This document shows positions 45,514 through 54,128 of a stretch of 64,000 nt of DNA, piece after piece (positions within the stretch are counted from its first letter, which is position 1; the number at the start of each line of letters is the position of its first letter). The position numbers and the translations under genes were made by a program. Source of the stretch: Competibacter_A sp037045685 (GTDB lineage Bacteria; Pseudomonadota; Gammaproteobacteria; Competibacterales; Competibacteraceae); contig JBAOII010000027.1 in the NCBI GenBank assembly GCA_037045685.1, positions 1 through 64,000 on the forward strand. The letters run 5' to 3'. Below the pieces are notes generated by a model, which made no database searches, was not told where the DNA came from, and saw nothing but the letters and a program-made list of their open reading frames with translations.

Positions 45514-46052
45514 AGTTGATCGTCAGCGCGCCGGAGGACAGCTTGGCGCAGGCCACGCGGTTGTTGCAACAGGCGCGAGCGGCCTCCTGGACGGACTGGC
45601 CGCCCGAACAACTGGCGGATTTCGTGGAGACGATTCTGGTCTACAAACTACCGAAGCTCAGCCGCGAGGAGATTCAAGCCATGTTGGGACTGATCGACAC
45701 CGATCTCAAGCAAACCCGGTTTTATCAGGAAGTTTTCGCCGAGGGCCGACAGGAGGGCCGGCAGGAGGGCCGGCAGGAGGGCCGGCAGGAGGGCCGGCAG
45801 GAGGGCCGGCAGGAGGGCCGGCAGGAGGGCCGGCAGGAGGGCCGGCAGGAGGGCCGGCAGGAAGAGAGCTTGCAACTGGCGCTGAGGCTGTTGCGGCGGC
45901 GGTTCGGGGCATCGCTGGCGTCCGCTCGCGAGCAACGGGTTCGCCGCCTGTCGCTGGAGCAGGCCGAAGCCTTGATGGAGGCGCTGCTGGATTTTCGGAC
46001 GCAGGCTGATCTTGAAGCTTGGCTGGCAGATCAGGAAGCACCGCCGATTTGA
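45514..46052 (+). pseudogene. C-terminal fragment of an Rpn/PD-(D/E)XK-type protein
   Basis: The remaining reading has LADFVETILVYKLPKLSREE and IQAMLGLIDTDLKQTRFYQE, then ten GRQE repeats and a C-terminal DUF4351-like part (LALRLLRRRFGASLASAREQ). Rpn-type recombination-promoting nucleases have a PD-(D/E)XK domain before this region. It is missing here, and the reading begins at the IS right end. The missing 5' part is not found on the other side of the IS. Confidence 0.7.
45744..45863 (+). repeat. Tandem 12-base repeat (GAGGGCCGGCAG), about ten copies
   Basis: Each unit encodes Gly-Arg-Gln-Glu in the plus-strand frame, and the copies are nearly identical; the first has CCGAC instead of CCGGC. 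In-frame EGRQ repeats are common in Rpn-type proteins and probably form a charged helix. The identity of the copies implies recent slippage. Confidence 0.9.
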
Positions 46053-46210
46053 AGGCGGGTTCAGAATCCGCGCGAACGCCCTCGTCGCCCTCCGAGCAAG
46101 AGGGACCGAGGGTGAGTTTTTTTGGAATGCCTGTATTCAATTTATGACTAATTTACTTGGTTGCAATGTGACATTATTTTTGGTATTAAGGCAGAAAATC
46201 ACAGGCGTGA

Positions 46211-46286
46211 AACAATAAAACCAAACCTGCCGCGAGACAGGGACGGAAAGTCGCGGGTCTTGAAGAAAGACAGCCGGACTGCCGAC
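46211..46286 (+). promoter_or_regulatory. Cyclic-di-GMP-I (GEMM) riboswitch aptamer
   Basis: The features of the class appear in order. AAACC comes first, followed by helix P2 (CTGCC/GACAG) closed by a GCGA tetraloop at 46232-46235. Next come GGGACGGAAAGTC with the ligand-binding joint, GGGTCTT, a short loop, and AAGACAGCCGG with ACTGCCGA to close. The GTCTT/AAGAC stem is P3, which holds the tetraloop receptor. It lies 155 bases upstream of the start of a large exported protein on the same strand. Confidence 0.85.
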
Positions 46287-46329
46287 GGTGGCCAACGTGA
46301 AGGCCACGCGAGGCGGTTCGGCTTTTTTT
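46273..46329 (+). terminator. Riboswitch-controlled intrinsic terminator
   Basis: GCCGGACTGCC (46273-46283) pairs along its full length with GGCGGTTCGGC (46312-46322), including two G-T pairs, followed by seven T. An internal hairpin GTGGCC/GGCCAC (46288-46307) lies in the loop. The first arm is also the 3' side of the aptamer, so aptamer folding and terminator are mutually exclusive. An ON switch is predicted. Confidence 0.8.
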
Positions 46330-46440
46330 GTGGCTGGAGACAAGATAAAGGATGGTTTCCAGTTAAGGATACTCGATTAGGGACGAGGAAAAACATCATG
46401 GCAGTTCATAAAAATACTTCAAAATATGAGGAGGTTGTTT

Positions 46441-49400
46441 ATGTCTTCGATTATCGGTTCTCTTAGTCGAATTTTCGGCATCTGTAATCCTAGATGGGGT
46501 AAAAAGCTACTATTAATTTTTTTCATATATTTCTTATTCTAGCCTGTTTCCATCGTCATCGCAGCTCCCGCTTATTGGGTGAACTGGACAAACAGTACAC
46601 CTTCAGAAGTATCAGGAACCCTTACAGTTGGTTCGAGCACAATTGGTGTAACTTTTAGTGGTGCATATTATTTCGCCCAAACAAGTGACGGAATCAACTA
46701 CTGGAATCCTCCAGCACCTTATATTAGCCAAATAGTTGACAACGCACCGCCTACTTCTGACATCATTGGTCTTGGTTCTGGCGGATATGAAACAATCAAA
46801 TTTTCAGAAGTGATTCAAGATCCCATAATAGCCTTGGTAAGCTGGAATAGCAACACTGTAGACTTTGGAGTGCCAATCGAAATTCTCAGCTACGGTGCTG
46901 GTTACTGGGGTAATGGCGTTCCGATTCTCAATTCCAGTGGCACAGGATTTTATGGGAATGGAGAAGTCCACGGTATTATCCGATTGCCTGGCGCATACAG
47001 TTCAATTACGTTTACACATACTTCTGAGTATTGGCATGGCCTTACGGTCGGCGTATTAGGTGTAGCTCCATTTTTTGGTGATAGCCTTAAAACATTACCT
47101 AGTTACAAGTTTGCTCTCGAACAGGGCATGCAAAGAACCGAATCCATCCAATTGGTTAATCTTGGCACTGTTCCACGGACAGCCACGCTGGAAATCCTCA
47201 ACCCACATCCCGATTTGATGACCGTCACCCTCTCGCAACCAAGCCCGACCATCGCCGCTGGCGAAACCCAAACGCTCCCCATCGTTATAAGCGCCGGAAC
47301 CACCACACCCACCGGTGCATACGATGATTTGCTGCTAAAAATCACCATAGACGACGGCAGCACCCTCTACGCCAGCCTCAAGGTCTACGTCACCCCGGCA
47401 GGCGCGGGGCAATTGCCGGATTTAGCCATCACTGCCAACGATATCGGTTCCGTCACCAATACCGACGGTTCGGTCACGCTGACGGCAACTGTCCGCAATC
47501 GAGGGACCGCGCCGGCCTCCAATGTCCAGGTACAGTTTTACGAATTTGGCAATGATCTGGGGTCACCCGTAGTCATCGATCAAATAGCGCCTGATGGAAT
47601 TGGCAGCGCCTCCATCACGGTGCCTGCGATGACGGATGGCGATCACCTGATTCGCGTCGCGGTCGATCCGGCGGGCGCGATAGCCGAACTCGACAAAACT
47701 AACAACGAAGCCTCCCGCTTGATCACCATCGGTTCGTCGGGTCCACCGACGGAAGGGAATATCCTGGTCACCGGCAGCCTGCCTGCAACGGTTTACACCA
47801 ACTCCCTGTTTGCCCTGAACGGACAGGCGGTGTACGACCTGTACGTCAATGGCGTCCGCTATACCGATTATGCTGTTAAAGGCGGATCGGTTCAGATCAC
47901 CGTCACGGGAGATAGCAATGCTCGGTGGGTCTACGGCGACGCTCACACCGATATCAACGGTAATTTCCTGAAATCTCTCCAAGCGCCGGCAACGCCCGGA
48001 ATCTACCGCGTCAACATGACGGTTACGGACAAGACCTTCATCGGAACGAGGGAGTTGGTGTTCAACATGATAGAGGCTCCGACCACGCCTCAGCCGCCGC
48101 CTTGTCCACCGATTGTCTCTTGCGGCATTGGCAACTGGACTTACGTCGCTGGTACATGGACTTGGGTATGGACCACGCCTCCGAGCGAGCCCATCTCGGA
48201 AAATGATCTGCGGGTCTTCTCTGAAGACATCTATTTTTCCAAGAATAATCCCGCAGCGAACGAGGAGATCACGGTCTTTGCCGCGATCCGATACTGGGCT
48301 TCCAGCTCGGCCCTGATCGCCCAAAATGTGCCGGTAAACATCTACGCCGCCTATCCGGGCACGCCCAAGGTGAAAATCGGGCAAACTCTCCTGAAAAGCC
48401 TTTCCGTTGGTAGCCCCGATTTCGGCGCCCGCTACGTCTACGCCACCTGGAAAAACACTGGAGACGGGATTTATCTGATCGGGTTCGAAATCGATCCGAG
48501 CTACGCGGAGACGAACCAGCTCAACAATGCCGCCACTCGCGCCATCATCGTGGGTCAGGTGTCGGGCAGCGCGCCGGGCGTGATCTCCGGGCAAGTCACC
48601 GATGCCTCGGGTGGCGTCGGCAACGTGATGGTTCATGTCCTGGATGCCAACAGCAATCAAATTGGCAATGCCATCACCGACGCGACCGGCTTTTACCTCG
48701 TCGGCAACTTGCCGCTGGGCGCGCTGCAAGTCCGCATCGACACCCCGAGCGGATATGTGCCGGACGCCGAAACCAAGACCACGACGGTCACGGACCAAGA
48801 AGTGAGCACGGTCGATTTCCGCCTGACGACCCAGCCGGCAGACACCACTGCGCCCGATATCCAAGCCAACATCGACGGAACTCTGGGCGAAAAAGGCTGG
48901 TACACGAGCAACGTCACGGTCAGTTGGACGGTGACCGATCCCGAATCCACCGTCAACTCCACGAGCGGGTGCGGCACCAGTACCGTGACAGCCGATACGG
49001 CGGGCACCACCTTCACCTGCTCGGCCACCAGCACCGGCGGCACCGCCGAAAAGTCGGTGACCATCCAGCGCGACGCCACTCGGCCCACCATCACCGGCAG
49101 CGCGAGTCCCGCCGCCAACGCCAACGGCTGGCGCAATGGTCCCGTCACGGTGAGCTTCACCTGTAATGATGCGGGCTCGGGAATCGCCACCTGCACCTCA
49201 CCGCAAACCCTCAACGAAGGAGCCAATCAAACGGCGAGCGGCACGGCGGCCGATAAGGCGGGCAACACCGCCAACACCTCGGTCACCGGCATCAGCATCG
49301 ACCGGACCCCGCCGACGGTCAGCGTCACGGGCGTCACCGACGGCGCGAGCTATCCGCTCGGCTCGGTCCCGACAGCCGGATGCGCGACGACCGACGCGCT

Positions 49401-50421
49401 TTCCGGGGTACTGACTCAAGCCGCATTGAGCGTGGCGGGCGGAACCAACGGCATCGGCACTTTCACGGCAAGCTGTGCGGGCGCGACGGACAAGGCCGGT
49501 AACGCGGGCGCGACCGGCAGCGTCACCTATCAGGTCTACGCGGTGGACACCACCCCGCCAGCCATCACCCCCACAGTCAGTGGAACACTGGGCGGCAACG
49601 GTTGGTACACCAGCGGCGTCTCGATCAGTTGGACGGTGACCGACAGCGAGTCCGCCATCACCGCCAAGAGCGGTTGCGACGCCACCACCGTGGCGGCCGA
49701 TACCTCGGGAATCACCTTCACCTGCACTGCCACCAGCAGCGGTGGCACGTCATCAAAGGCGGTGACGATCCAGCGCGATGCGACTCCACCCGCAGTCGGC
49801 GTTACCGGGGTCACAAACGGCGCGACCTACCTCCTCGGCTCGGTCCCGACGGCGGGATGCGCGACGACCGACGCCCTCTCCGGGGTGCAATCCCAAGCCA
49901 CGTTGAGCGTGACGGGTGGCGACGCGAACGGCGTAGGCACCTTCACCGCGAGATGCACGGGCGCCACGGACAGGGCCGGCAATGTCGGCGCGGCCAGCGC
50001 GACCTATCAGGTCACGAGCACTCCGCCCAGCACCATCGCCTTCAGCGCCTTCGGCGTCGACCCGCTTCGGATCAACCAGCGCCTCAAGACTTTCGTTCTG
50101 TTGTCCAATTTCACTTTGGGGCAAGGCAGCGACGGCATCAACCCCGTGAACGAGCCGGTCACGCTGGCGGTCGCCAACTTCACCGCGACGATTCCGGAGG
50201 GATCGTTCCGCAAGGGACAGCTCGGGGTATATGCTTTTGCCGGAAAGATCAACAACGTCTGGATCGAAGCATTGATCGCGCCCTTGGGCGGCAACCGCTT
50301 CGGGTTCCAGGCCGCCGCTTACGGCGCGAGCCTCAGCGGAACCACGAACCCGGTGACGGTCGGACTCGCCATCGGCAACGATGGCGGTACGGCCTCGGCC
50401 AACGCCGTCATCATCAAATAA
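46441..50421 (+). CDS. Large multidomain exported protein with an in-frame amber codon in the signal peptide
   Basis: ATG at 46441 follows GAGGAGG and starts a signal peptide (positively charged NPRWGKK, then LLLIFFIYFLF). Codon 34 is TAG (46540-46542). The frame then continues PVSIVIAAPAYW and is open to 50421; the first start after the stop is GTG at 46579. Domains in order are a unique N-terminal domain, CARDB-like (QLPDLAITANDIGS ... LDKTNNEASRLITIG) and a second CARDB-like (SEDIYFSKNNPAANEEITVF). A carboxypeptidase-regulatory/Cna-B-like domain follows (VISGQVTDASGGVGNVMVHV), then at least four Ig-like repeats opening with DTTAPDI or DRTPPTV. A C-terminal domain ends GNDGGTASANAVIIK. A secreted or surface adhesin is likely. 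No sortase or PEP-CTERM tail is visible. Confidence 0.75.
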
Positions 50422-50454
50422 GGCTTCGGGTTACCCTCGACCTTAAACCACCGC

Positions 50455-50493
50455 AAAGCGCGGAGAAGCCAACAGCCTTCTCCGCGCTTTTTT
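50455..50493 (+). terminator. Intrinsic terminator after the large exported protein
   Basis: AAAGCGCGGAGAAG pairs perfectly with CTTCTCCGCGCTTT (50477-50490) around an 8-base loop, followed by further T. The A run makes it potentially bidirectional, serving the convergent regulator gene too. Confidence 0.9.
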
Positions 50494-50514
50494 GATTTCA
50501 AAATCGACCGGCCC

Positions 50515-51252
50515 TCAACTCAACAGCGTCGGCCCGATTTCGTCCAGCAGCGAATTCGGCCGAGCCACATGCACGGTGCGCCCCGAAAAGCGGGCGATGC
50601 CGTCTTCCTCCAGCCGACCGATGATTCGCGACAGGGTTTCATGGCGGGCGCCGATCATCGAAGCCATATCCCGGCGCGAGAGCGGCAACTGCATCACCCT
50701 GCTGCCGTCGGTGGCGGTGCGGCCGTGGCGATTCATCAATACCGATAACAGATGGACGAATTTGGTGCGGTTGGAAAAAGTGGCGTTCTGGACCAGCTTG
50801 GCGTGGGCATCGTCCAGATCGGTGGCGACGCGCCGCAGGAATTGCAGACCCAGGGCGGGATTTCGATCCAGCAGGGTTCTCACCACCCCCCGGTCGATGA
50901 AACAAACCTTGCTGGGTCCGAGCGCCTCCGCACTGGAGCGGCGGTTTTCGCCGAGCAGCAAACCCCGATAGCCCAAGGTGTCGCCGGGATAGCCGAGCTG
51001 CACCAGAACGGCGTTGCCCTCGGCATCGACCTTGCGGATGGCCACCGTTCCCGAGGTCACGCAATAGATGCCGTGACTCGGTTCGCCCGCCGAGAAAATC
51101 GGTTCGCCCGCCTGATACAGCCGGCATTTTCGGCTTTGGGCGAGGAGCTTGAGTTCTTCCTCAGCCAACACGCGCCACTCGTTGCGACGGCGCAATCGGC
51201 ACTCAAGACAGTTGACGCCGGACACTGATTTGCTTCGCTCCACCATCAACAC
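50515..51252 (-). CDS. Crp/Fnr-family transcriptional regulator
   Basis: The 245-residue product has a cyclic-nucleotide-binding-like beta-roll (about 45-130), a dimerisation helix (LLDRNPALGLQFLRRVATDL) and a winged helix (LSRRDMASMIGARHETLSRI, IGRLEEDGIARFSGRTV). The recognition helix ETLSR is of the Fnr type (E--SR), so TTGAT-N4-ATCAA-like sites are expected. Near the N-terminus is a CxxC pair (Cys15, Cys18). Fnr has a further essential pair at conserved spacing, which I cannot confirm here (Cys43, Cys64 and Cys117 exist). It diverges from the cytochrome and hyp genes and is a plausible oxygen-responsive regulator of them. Confidence 0.85.
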   Translation of the reverse strand: MLMVERSKSVSGVNCLECRLRRRNEWRVLAEEELKLLAQSRKCRLYQAGEPIFSAGEPSHGIYCVTSGTVAIRKVDAEGNAVLVQLGYPGDTLGYRGLLLGENRRSSAEALGPSKVCFIDRGVVRTLLDRNPALGLQFLRRVATDLDDAHAKLVQNATFSNRTKFVHLLSVLMNRHGRTATDGSRVMQLPLSRRDMASMIGARHETLSRIIGRLEEDGIARFSGRTVHVARPNSLLDEIGPTLLS

Positions 51253-51370
51253 CCTCCTTCTTTATAGTGGCCCCAAATTTCGTCGGCTTGAGCTACAGGA
51301 TATAACTGAAATTCATGGCTATAATTTATTCAATCACTATAGTTCAAGAATGATCGGAAGGGGATAAATC

Positions 51371-51826
51371 ATGCAAAAGAGCCTGTTGCGGCCGATCCTG
51401 GCTATCGTTATCGCCCTGCTGGCTTTGGGCGGCTCGTTGTGGATCATCGATCCCGTCGATGGTTTTTTCTCCCTCATCGCGCCAGCGGCTTCGGCTGGCG
51501 AAAAATACCATTACGCGGCCAAGCCGGCGGGCTTAGACGGACCCGCCGGACAGTGCGTGGTCTGTCACAGCGTGGAAAAGGGCGGCCCGATGCGGGTCGC
51601 GCCCAATCTGTGGGGCATCGTCGGCGCACCGAAGGCACGAGAAAAAGGCTATGGCTACTCCGCCGCGCTGGCCTCGGCGGGCGGGGTCTGGACCAAGGAA
51701 GACTTGGATCGGTATCTCGCCAACCCCGACAAATTCCTGCCCGGCACCAAGAAAACGATCAGCGGATTGCCGAATCCCGAGGAACGCGCCAAACTCATCG
51801 CATTCTTGGCGACCCTGCACGATTGA
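51371..51826 (+). CDS. Membrane-anchored or secreted class I c-type cytochrome
   Basis: The 151-residue product has an N-terminal hydrophobic segment (ILAIVIALLALGGSLWII), which acts as a signal or anchor, and a heme c motif CVVCH (62-66). The fold continues with MRVAPNLWGIVGAPKARE and GYGYSAALASAGGVWTKEDL. The usual Met ligand motif (PGTKM) reads PGTKK here (residues 124-128), so the distal ligand is uncertain. It lies between the Fnr-type gene and the nickel transporter gene on the plus strand, and may be an electron partner of a hydrogenase or another respiratory enzyme. Confidence 0.85.
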   Translation: MQKSLLRPILAIVIALLALGGSLWIIDPVDGFFSLIAPAASAGEKYHYAAKPAGLDGPAGQCVVCHSVEKGGPMRVAPNLWGIVGAPKAREKGYGYSAALASAGGVWTKEDLDRYLANPDKFLPGTKKTISGLPNPEERAKLIAFLATLHD

Positions 51827-51880
51827 CCCAAGAACGCTTTACGCAATCCCACCCCTAGCCGCATCGGAGAGGAATACCCC

Positions 51881-52789
51881 ATGCACATCCCCCAAGAGTT
51901 GCTCGCTGGCAGCATTTGCCCGGTGACCGCCGCACTGAGCGGCCTGTGTCTGGCTGGTGCCGCATTTGCCGCCCACCGTTCGCGGGAAAAACCGGAGGCG
52001 CTACGCTTCGCGGCGGTTAGCGCCCTCATCTTCGCCGCGCAAATGATGAACTTCCCGATCAGCGGCGGCACCTCGGGACACCTGCTCGGCGGCGTGCTCG
52101 CCAGCGCTCTGTTAGGGGTACCGTTTGGCGTCTTAGCCTTGGCGCTGGTCGTAACCATCCAAGCGGTCGTGTTCGCGGATGGTGGCTTGACGGTGCTCGG
52201 CGCCAACGTTTTGAACATGGCGATCATCGGTGCCGGGCTCGGCGGTCTGCTGCGATGGTGGCTGCTGGAGAAATTGCCGGCCACTCGGTTCAACGGGTGG
52301 CTTTGCACCGCTATCGCCAGTTGGCTGTCGATCGTGCTGGCGGCATTGGCCTGCTCGATCGAGTTGGCGTTAAACGGAGTGCTGCCGTTCGGCACGGTCG
52401 CGCCGGCGATGCTGGGCGTGCATGCGGTGATTGGCGTCGGCGAGGCAGCGATCACTTGCCTGGCGCTGGCGTTGTTTGCCTCCCCAACACGCGAAATTAT
52501 TCCGACATCCCGTTCCTTCACCGCACCGGCGTTGACCGCACTACTGATCGCCTTGTGCCTGTCCCCTTTCGCCTCGCCTCTACCGGATGGCCTGGAAGCG
52601 GTGATGCAACAATTCCAAGTACTGCACGAAGCCGCGCCGCTGTTTGTCACGCCATTGGCCGACTATCAGGTTGCCGGGATCGCGTCCGAAGCGCTGTCCA
52701 CCAGTCTGGCTGGCGTGATCGGCGTACTGTTGACCTTCCTGATCGCCGGTTCGCTGGCCCTGCCACTGACCCGCGCCCGCTCGGCTTGA
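51881..52789 (+). CDS. NikM/CbiM-type nickel/cobalt ECF transporter S-component with PDGLE domain
   Basis: The product (302 residues) begins MHIPQELLAG, the N-terminal metal-binding loop in which the second residue His is essential in NikM/CbiM. Further motifs are MMNFPISGGTSGHLLGGVLA, NVLNMAIIGAG and a helix containing HAVIGVGEAAIT. The C-terminus holds a PDGLE domain (LPDGLEAVMQQFQVLHEA) and a final helix, the fused equivalent of NikN. It imports Ni2+ or Co2+ with NikO/NikQ proteins not encoded in this window. Its location directly before hypA points to nickel for hydrogenase. Confidence 0.82.
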   Translation: MHIPQELLAGSICPVTAALSGLCLAGAAFAAHRSREKPEALRFAAVSALIFAAQMMNFPISGGTSGHLLGGVLASALLGVPFGVLALALVVTIQAVVFADGGLTVLGANVLNMAIIGAGLGGLLRWWLLEKLPATRFNGWLCTAIASWLSIVLAALACSIELALNGVLPFGTVAPAMLGVHAVIGVGEAAITCLALALFASPTREIIPTSRSFTAPALTALLIALCLSPFASPLPDGLEAVMQQFQVLHEAAPLFVTPLADYQVAGIASEALSTSLAGVIGVLLTFLIAGSLALPLTRARSA

Positions 52790-52903
52790 TCCCGGATCGG
52801 GCGTGGTTCAACCTGGGCGATAGGCTTTAAATCGCTCTCGCTCTCGCTCACCGTCCCGTCCCGATCCGGCGGACGGTGAGTGTTTTCACGCCAACCACGC
52901 GCC

Positions 52904-53245
52904 ATGCACGAGTTTTCGCTTTGCGAAAGCATCATCGAAACCATCGTCAGCCAAACCCGCCAGCAGGGTTTTAATCGGGTCCGGCGGGTTTGGCTGGAAA
53001 TCGGCGCGCTGGCGAATGTCGAACTGGATGCCCTGCGTTTCGCTTTCGAGGTCGTGCGCGAAAATACGGTCGCGGCTACGGCGGAACTGGACATCATCAC
53101 CCTGCCGGGCCGCGCCTATTGCCTGGACTGCGCGCAAGCGGTCGAAGTCAATCAATTTTTCGATCCGTGTCCGCTTTGCGGCGGCTATCAATGGCGGCTG
53201 ACCGGCGGTAACGAAATGCGGATCAAGGAGATGGAGGTCGAATAA
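52904..53245 (+). CDS. hypA: Hydrogenase/urease nickel chaperone HypA
   Basis: The start at 52904 gives MHEFSLCESIIETIVSQTRQ, with His2 and Glu3 as nickel ligands. The zinc site is Cys73, Cys76, Cys89 and Cys92 (CLDC ... CPLC). At 113 residues it has the standard length. HypA passes nickel with HypB to the [NiFe]-hydrogenase large subunit. Its stop is directly followed by the hypB start, and hypA-hypB-hypF-hypC-hypD-hypE are in one direction. Confidence 0.95.
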   Translation: MHEFSLCESIIETIVSQTRQQGFNRVRRVWLEIGALANVELDALRFAFEVVRENTVAATAELDIITLPGRAYCLDCAQAVEVNQFFDPCPLCGGYQWRLTGGNEMRIKEMEVE

Positions 53246-54091
53246 ATGTGCGCCACCTGCGGTTGCGGAGAAAGCGAACTCGCCATCCACCCCCACGGTC
53301 ATGAGCATCCTCACGACCATCCTCACGACCACGAGCATGATCACGGGCATGATCACCTCCCCGAAACGCGGCGAGTCCGTCTGGAACAGGACATTTTGGC
53401 GAAAAACGCCGAATTCGCCGCCGGCAACCGGCGACTGTTCGCGGAGCGCGGCGTTTTTGTCCTCAATCTGGTTTCCAGTCCCGGCTCCGGCAAGACCGCG
53501 TTGCTGGCCCGCACGGTTCAGGTGTTGCGCGAGGAATTTCCGGTCGCGGTGATCGGCGGGGACCAGCAGACCGCCAACGACGCCGAGCGCATTCTCGCCG
53601 CCGGAGCGCCGGCCGTACAGATCAACACCGGCAAGGGCTGCCACCTGGACGCCCACGGCGTCGGTCATGCGTTGGAACGCTTGCCGCTGCCGGAAGGCGG
53701 CGTGCTATTTATCGAAAACGTCGGCAATCTGGTTTGTCCGGCCGATTTCGACCTCGGCGAGGCGCACAAGGTCGTGATCCTGTCGGTGGCCGAAGGCGAG
53801 GACAAGCCGCTGAAATATCCCAACATGTTTGCTGCCTCCAGCTTGATGTTGCTCAACAAGACCGACCTGCTGCCCCATGTCGATTTCGATGTGGCCCGCT
53901 GTCTGGAGTACGCGCGGCGGGTCAATCCCGACATCGAAATCCTGCAACTGTCCGCCCGCACTGGCGACGGCATCGAAGCGTGGCTGGACTGGGTGCGGCG
54001 GGGACAGCGCATCGCCCTGGCGCAACAGGTCAGCCGCCTGGAGGCTGATCTGGCGGCGGCGCGGGCACGGCTGGCGCGCGGTGGTGGCTGA
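53246..54091 (+). CDS. hypB: Hydrogenase nickel-insertion GTPase HypB
   Basis: HypB is the SIMIBI-class GTPase that delivers nickel with HypA. The N-terminus has the high-affinity nickel motif MCATCGCG, then a His-rich stretch (residues 15-37, HPHGHEHPHDHPHDHEHDH) that can store nickel. The GTPase motifs are Walker A SSPGSGKT (77-84), VIGGDQQTANDA, INTGKGCHLDA (metal site Cys and His) and LLNKTDLLP (NKxD). Length is 281. The stop is 38 bases before the hypF start. Confidence 0.96.
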   Translation: MCATCGCGESELAIHPHGHEHPHDHPHDHEHDHGHDHLPETRRVRLEQDILAKNAEFAAGNRRLFAERGVFVLNLVSSPGSGKTALLARTVQVLREEFPVAVIGGDQQTANDAERILAAGAPAVQINTGKGCHLDAHGVGHALERLPLPEGGVLFIENVGNLVCPADFDLGEAHKVVILSVAEGEDKPLKYPNMFAASSLMLLNKTDLLPHVDFDVARCLEYARRVNPDIEILQLSARTGDGIEAWLDWVRRGQRIALAQQVSRLEADLAAARARLARGGG

Positions 54092-54128
54092 CCCGCGCCG
54101 CAAGCCATCGAGATCGACAGCGCCGAGC

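Noticed and set aside
45648..45935. PALL-repeat protein on the minus strand
   Set aside because: It is the antisense reading of the GRQE repeat and lacks a ribosome site or continuation.
47563..48864. 433-codon minus-strand reading
   Set aside because: It is antisense to the large exported protein with its CARDB and Ig-like repeats and looks like a shadow.
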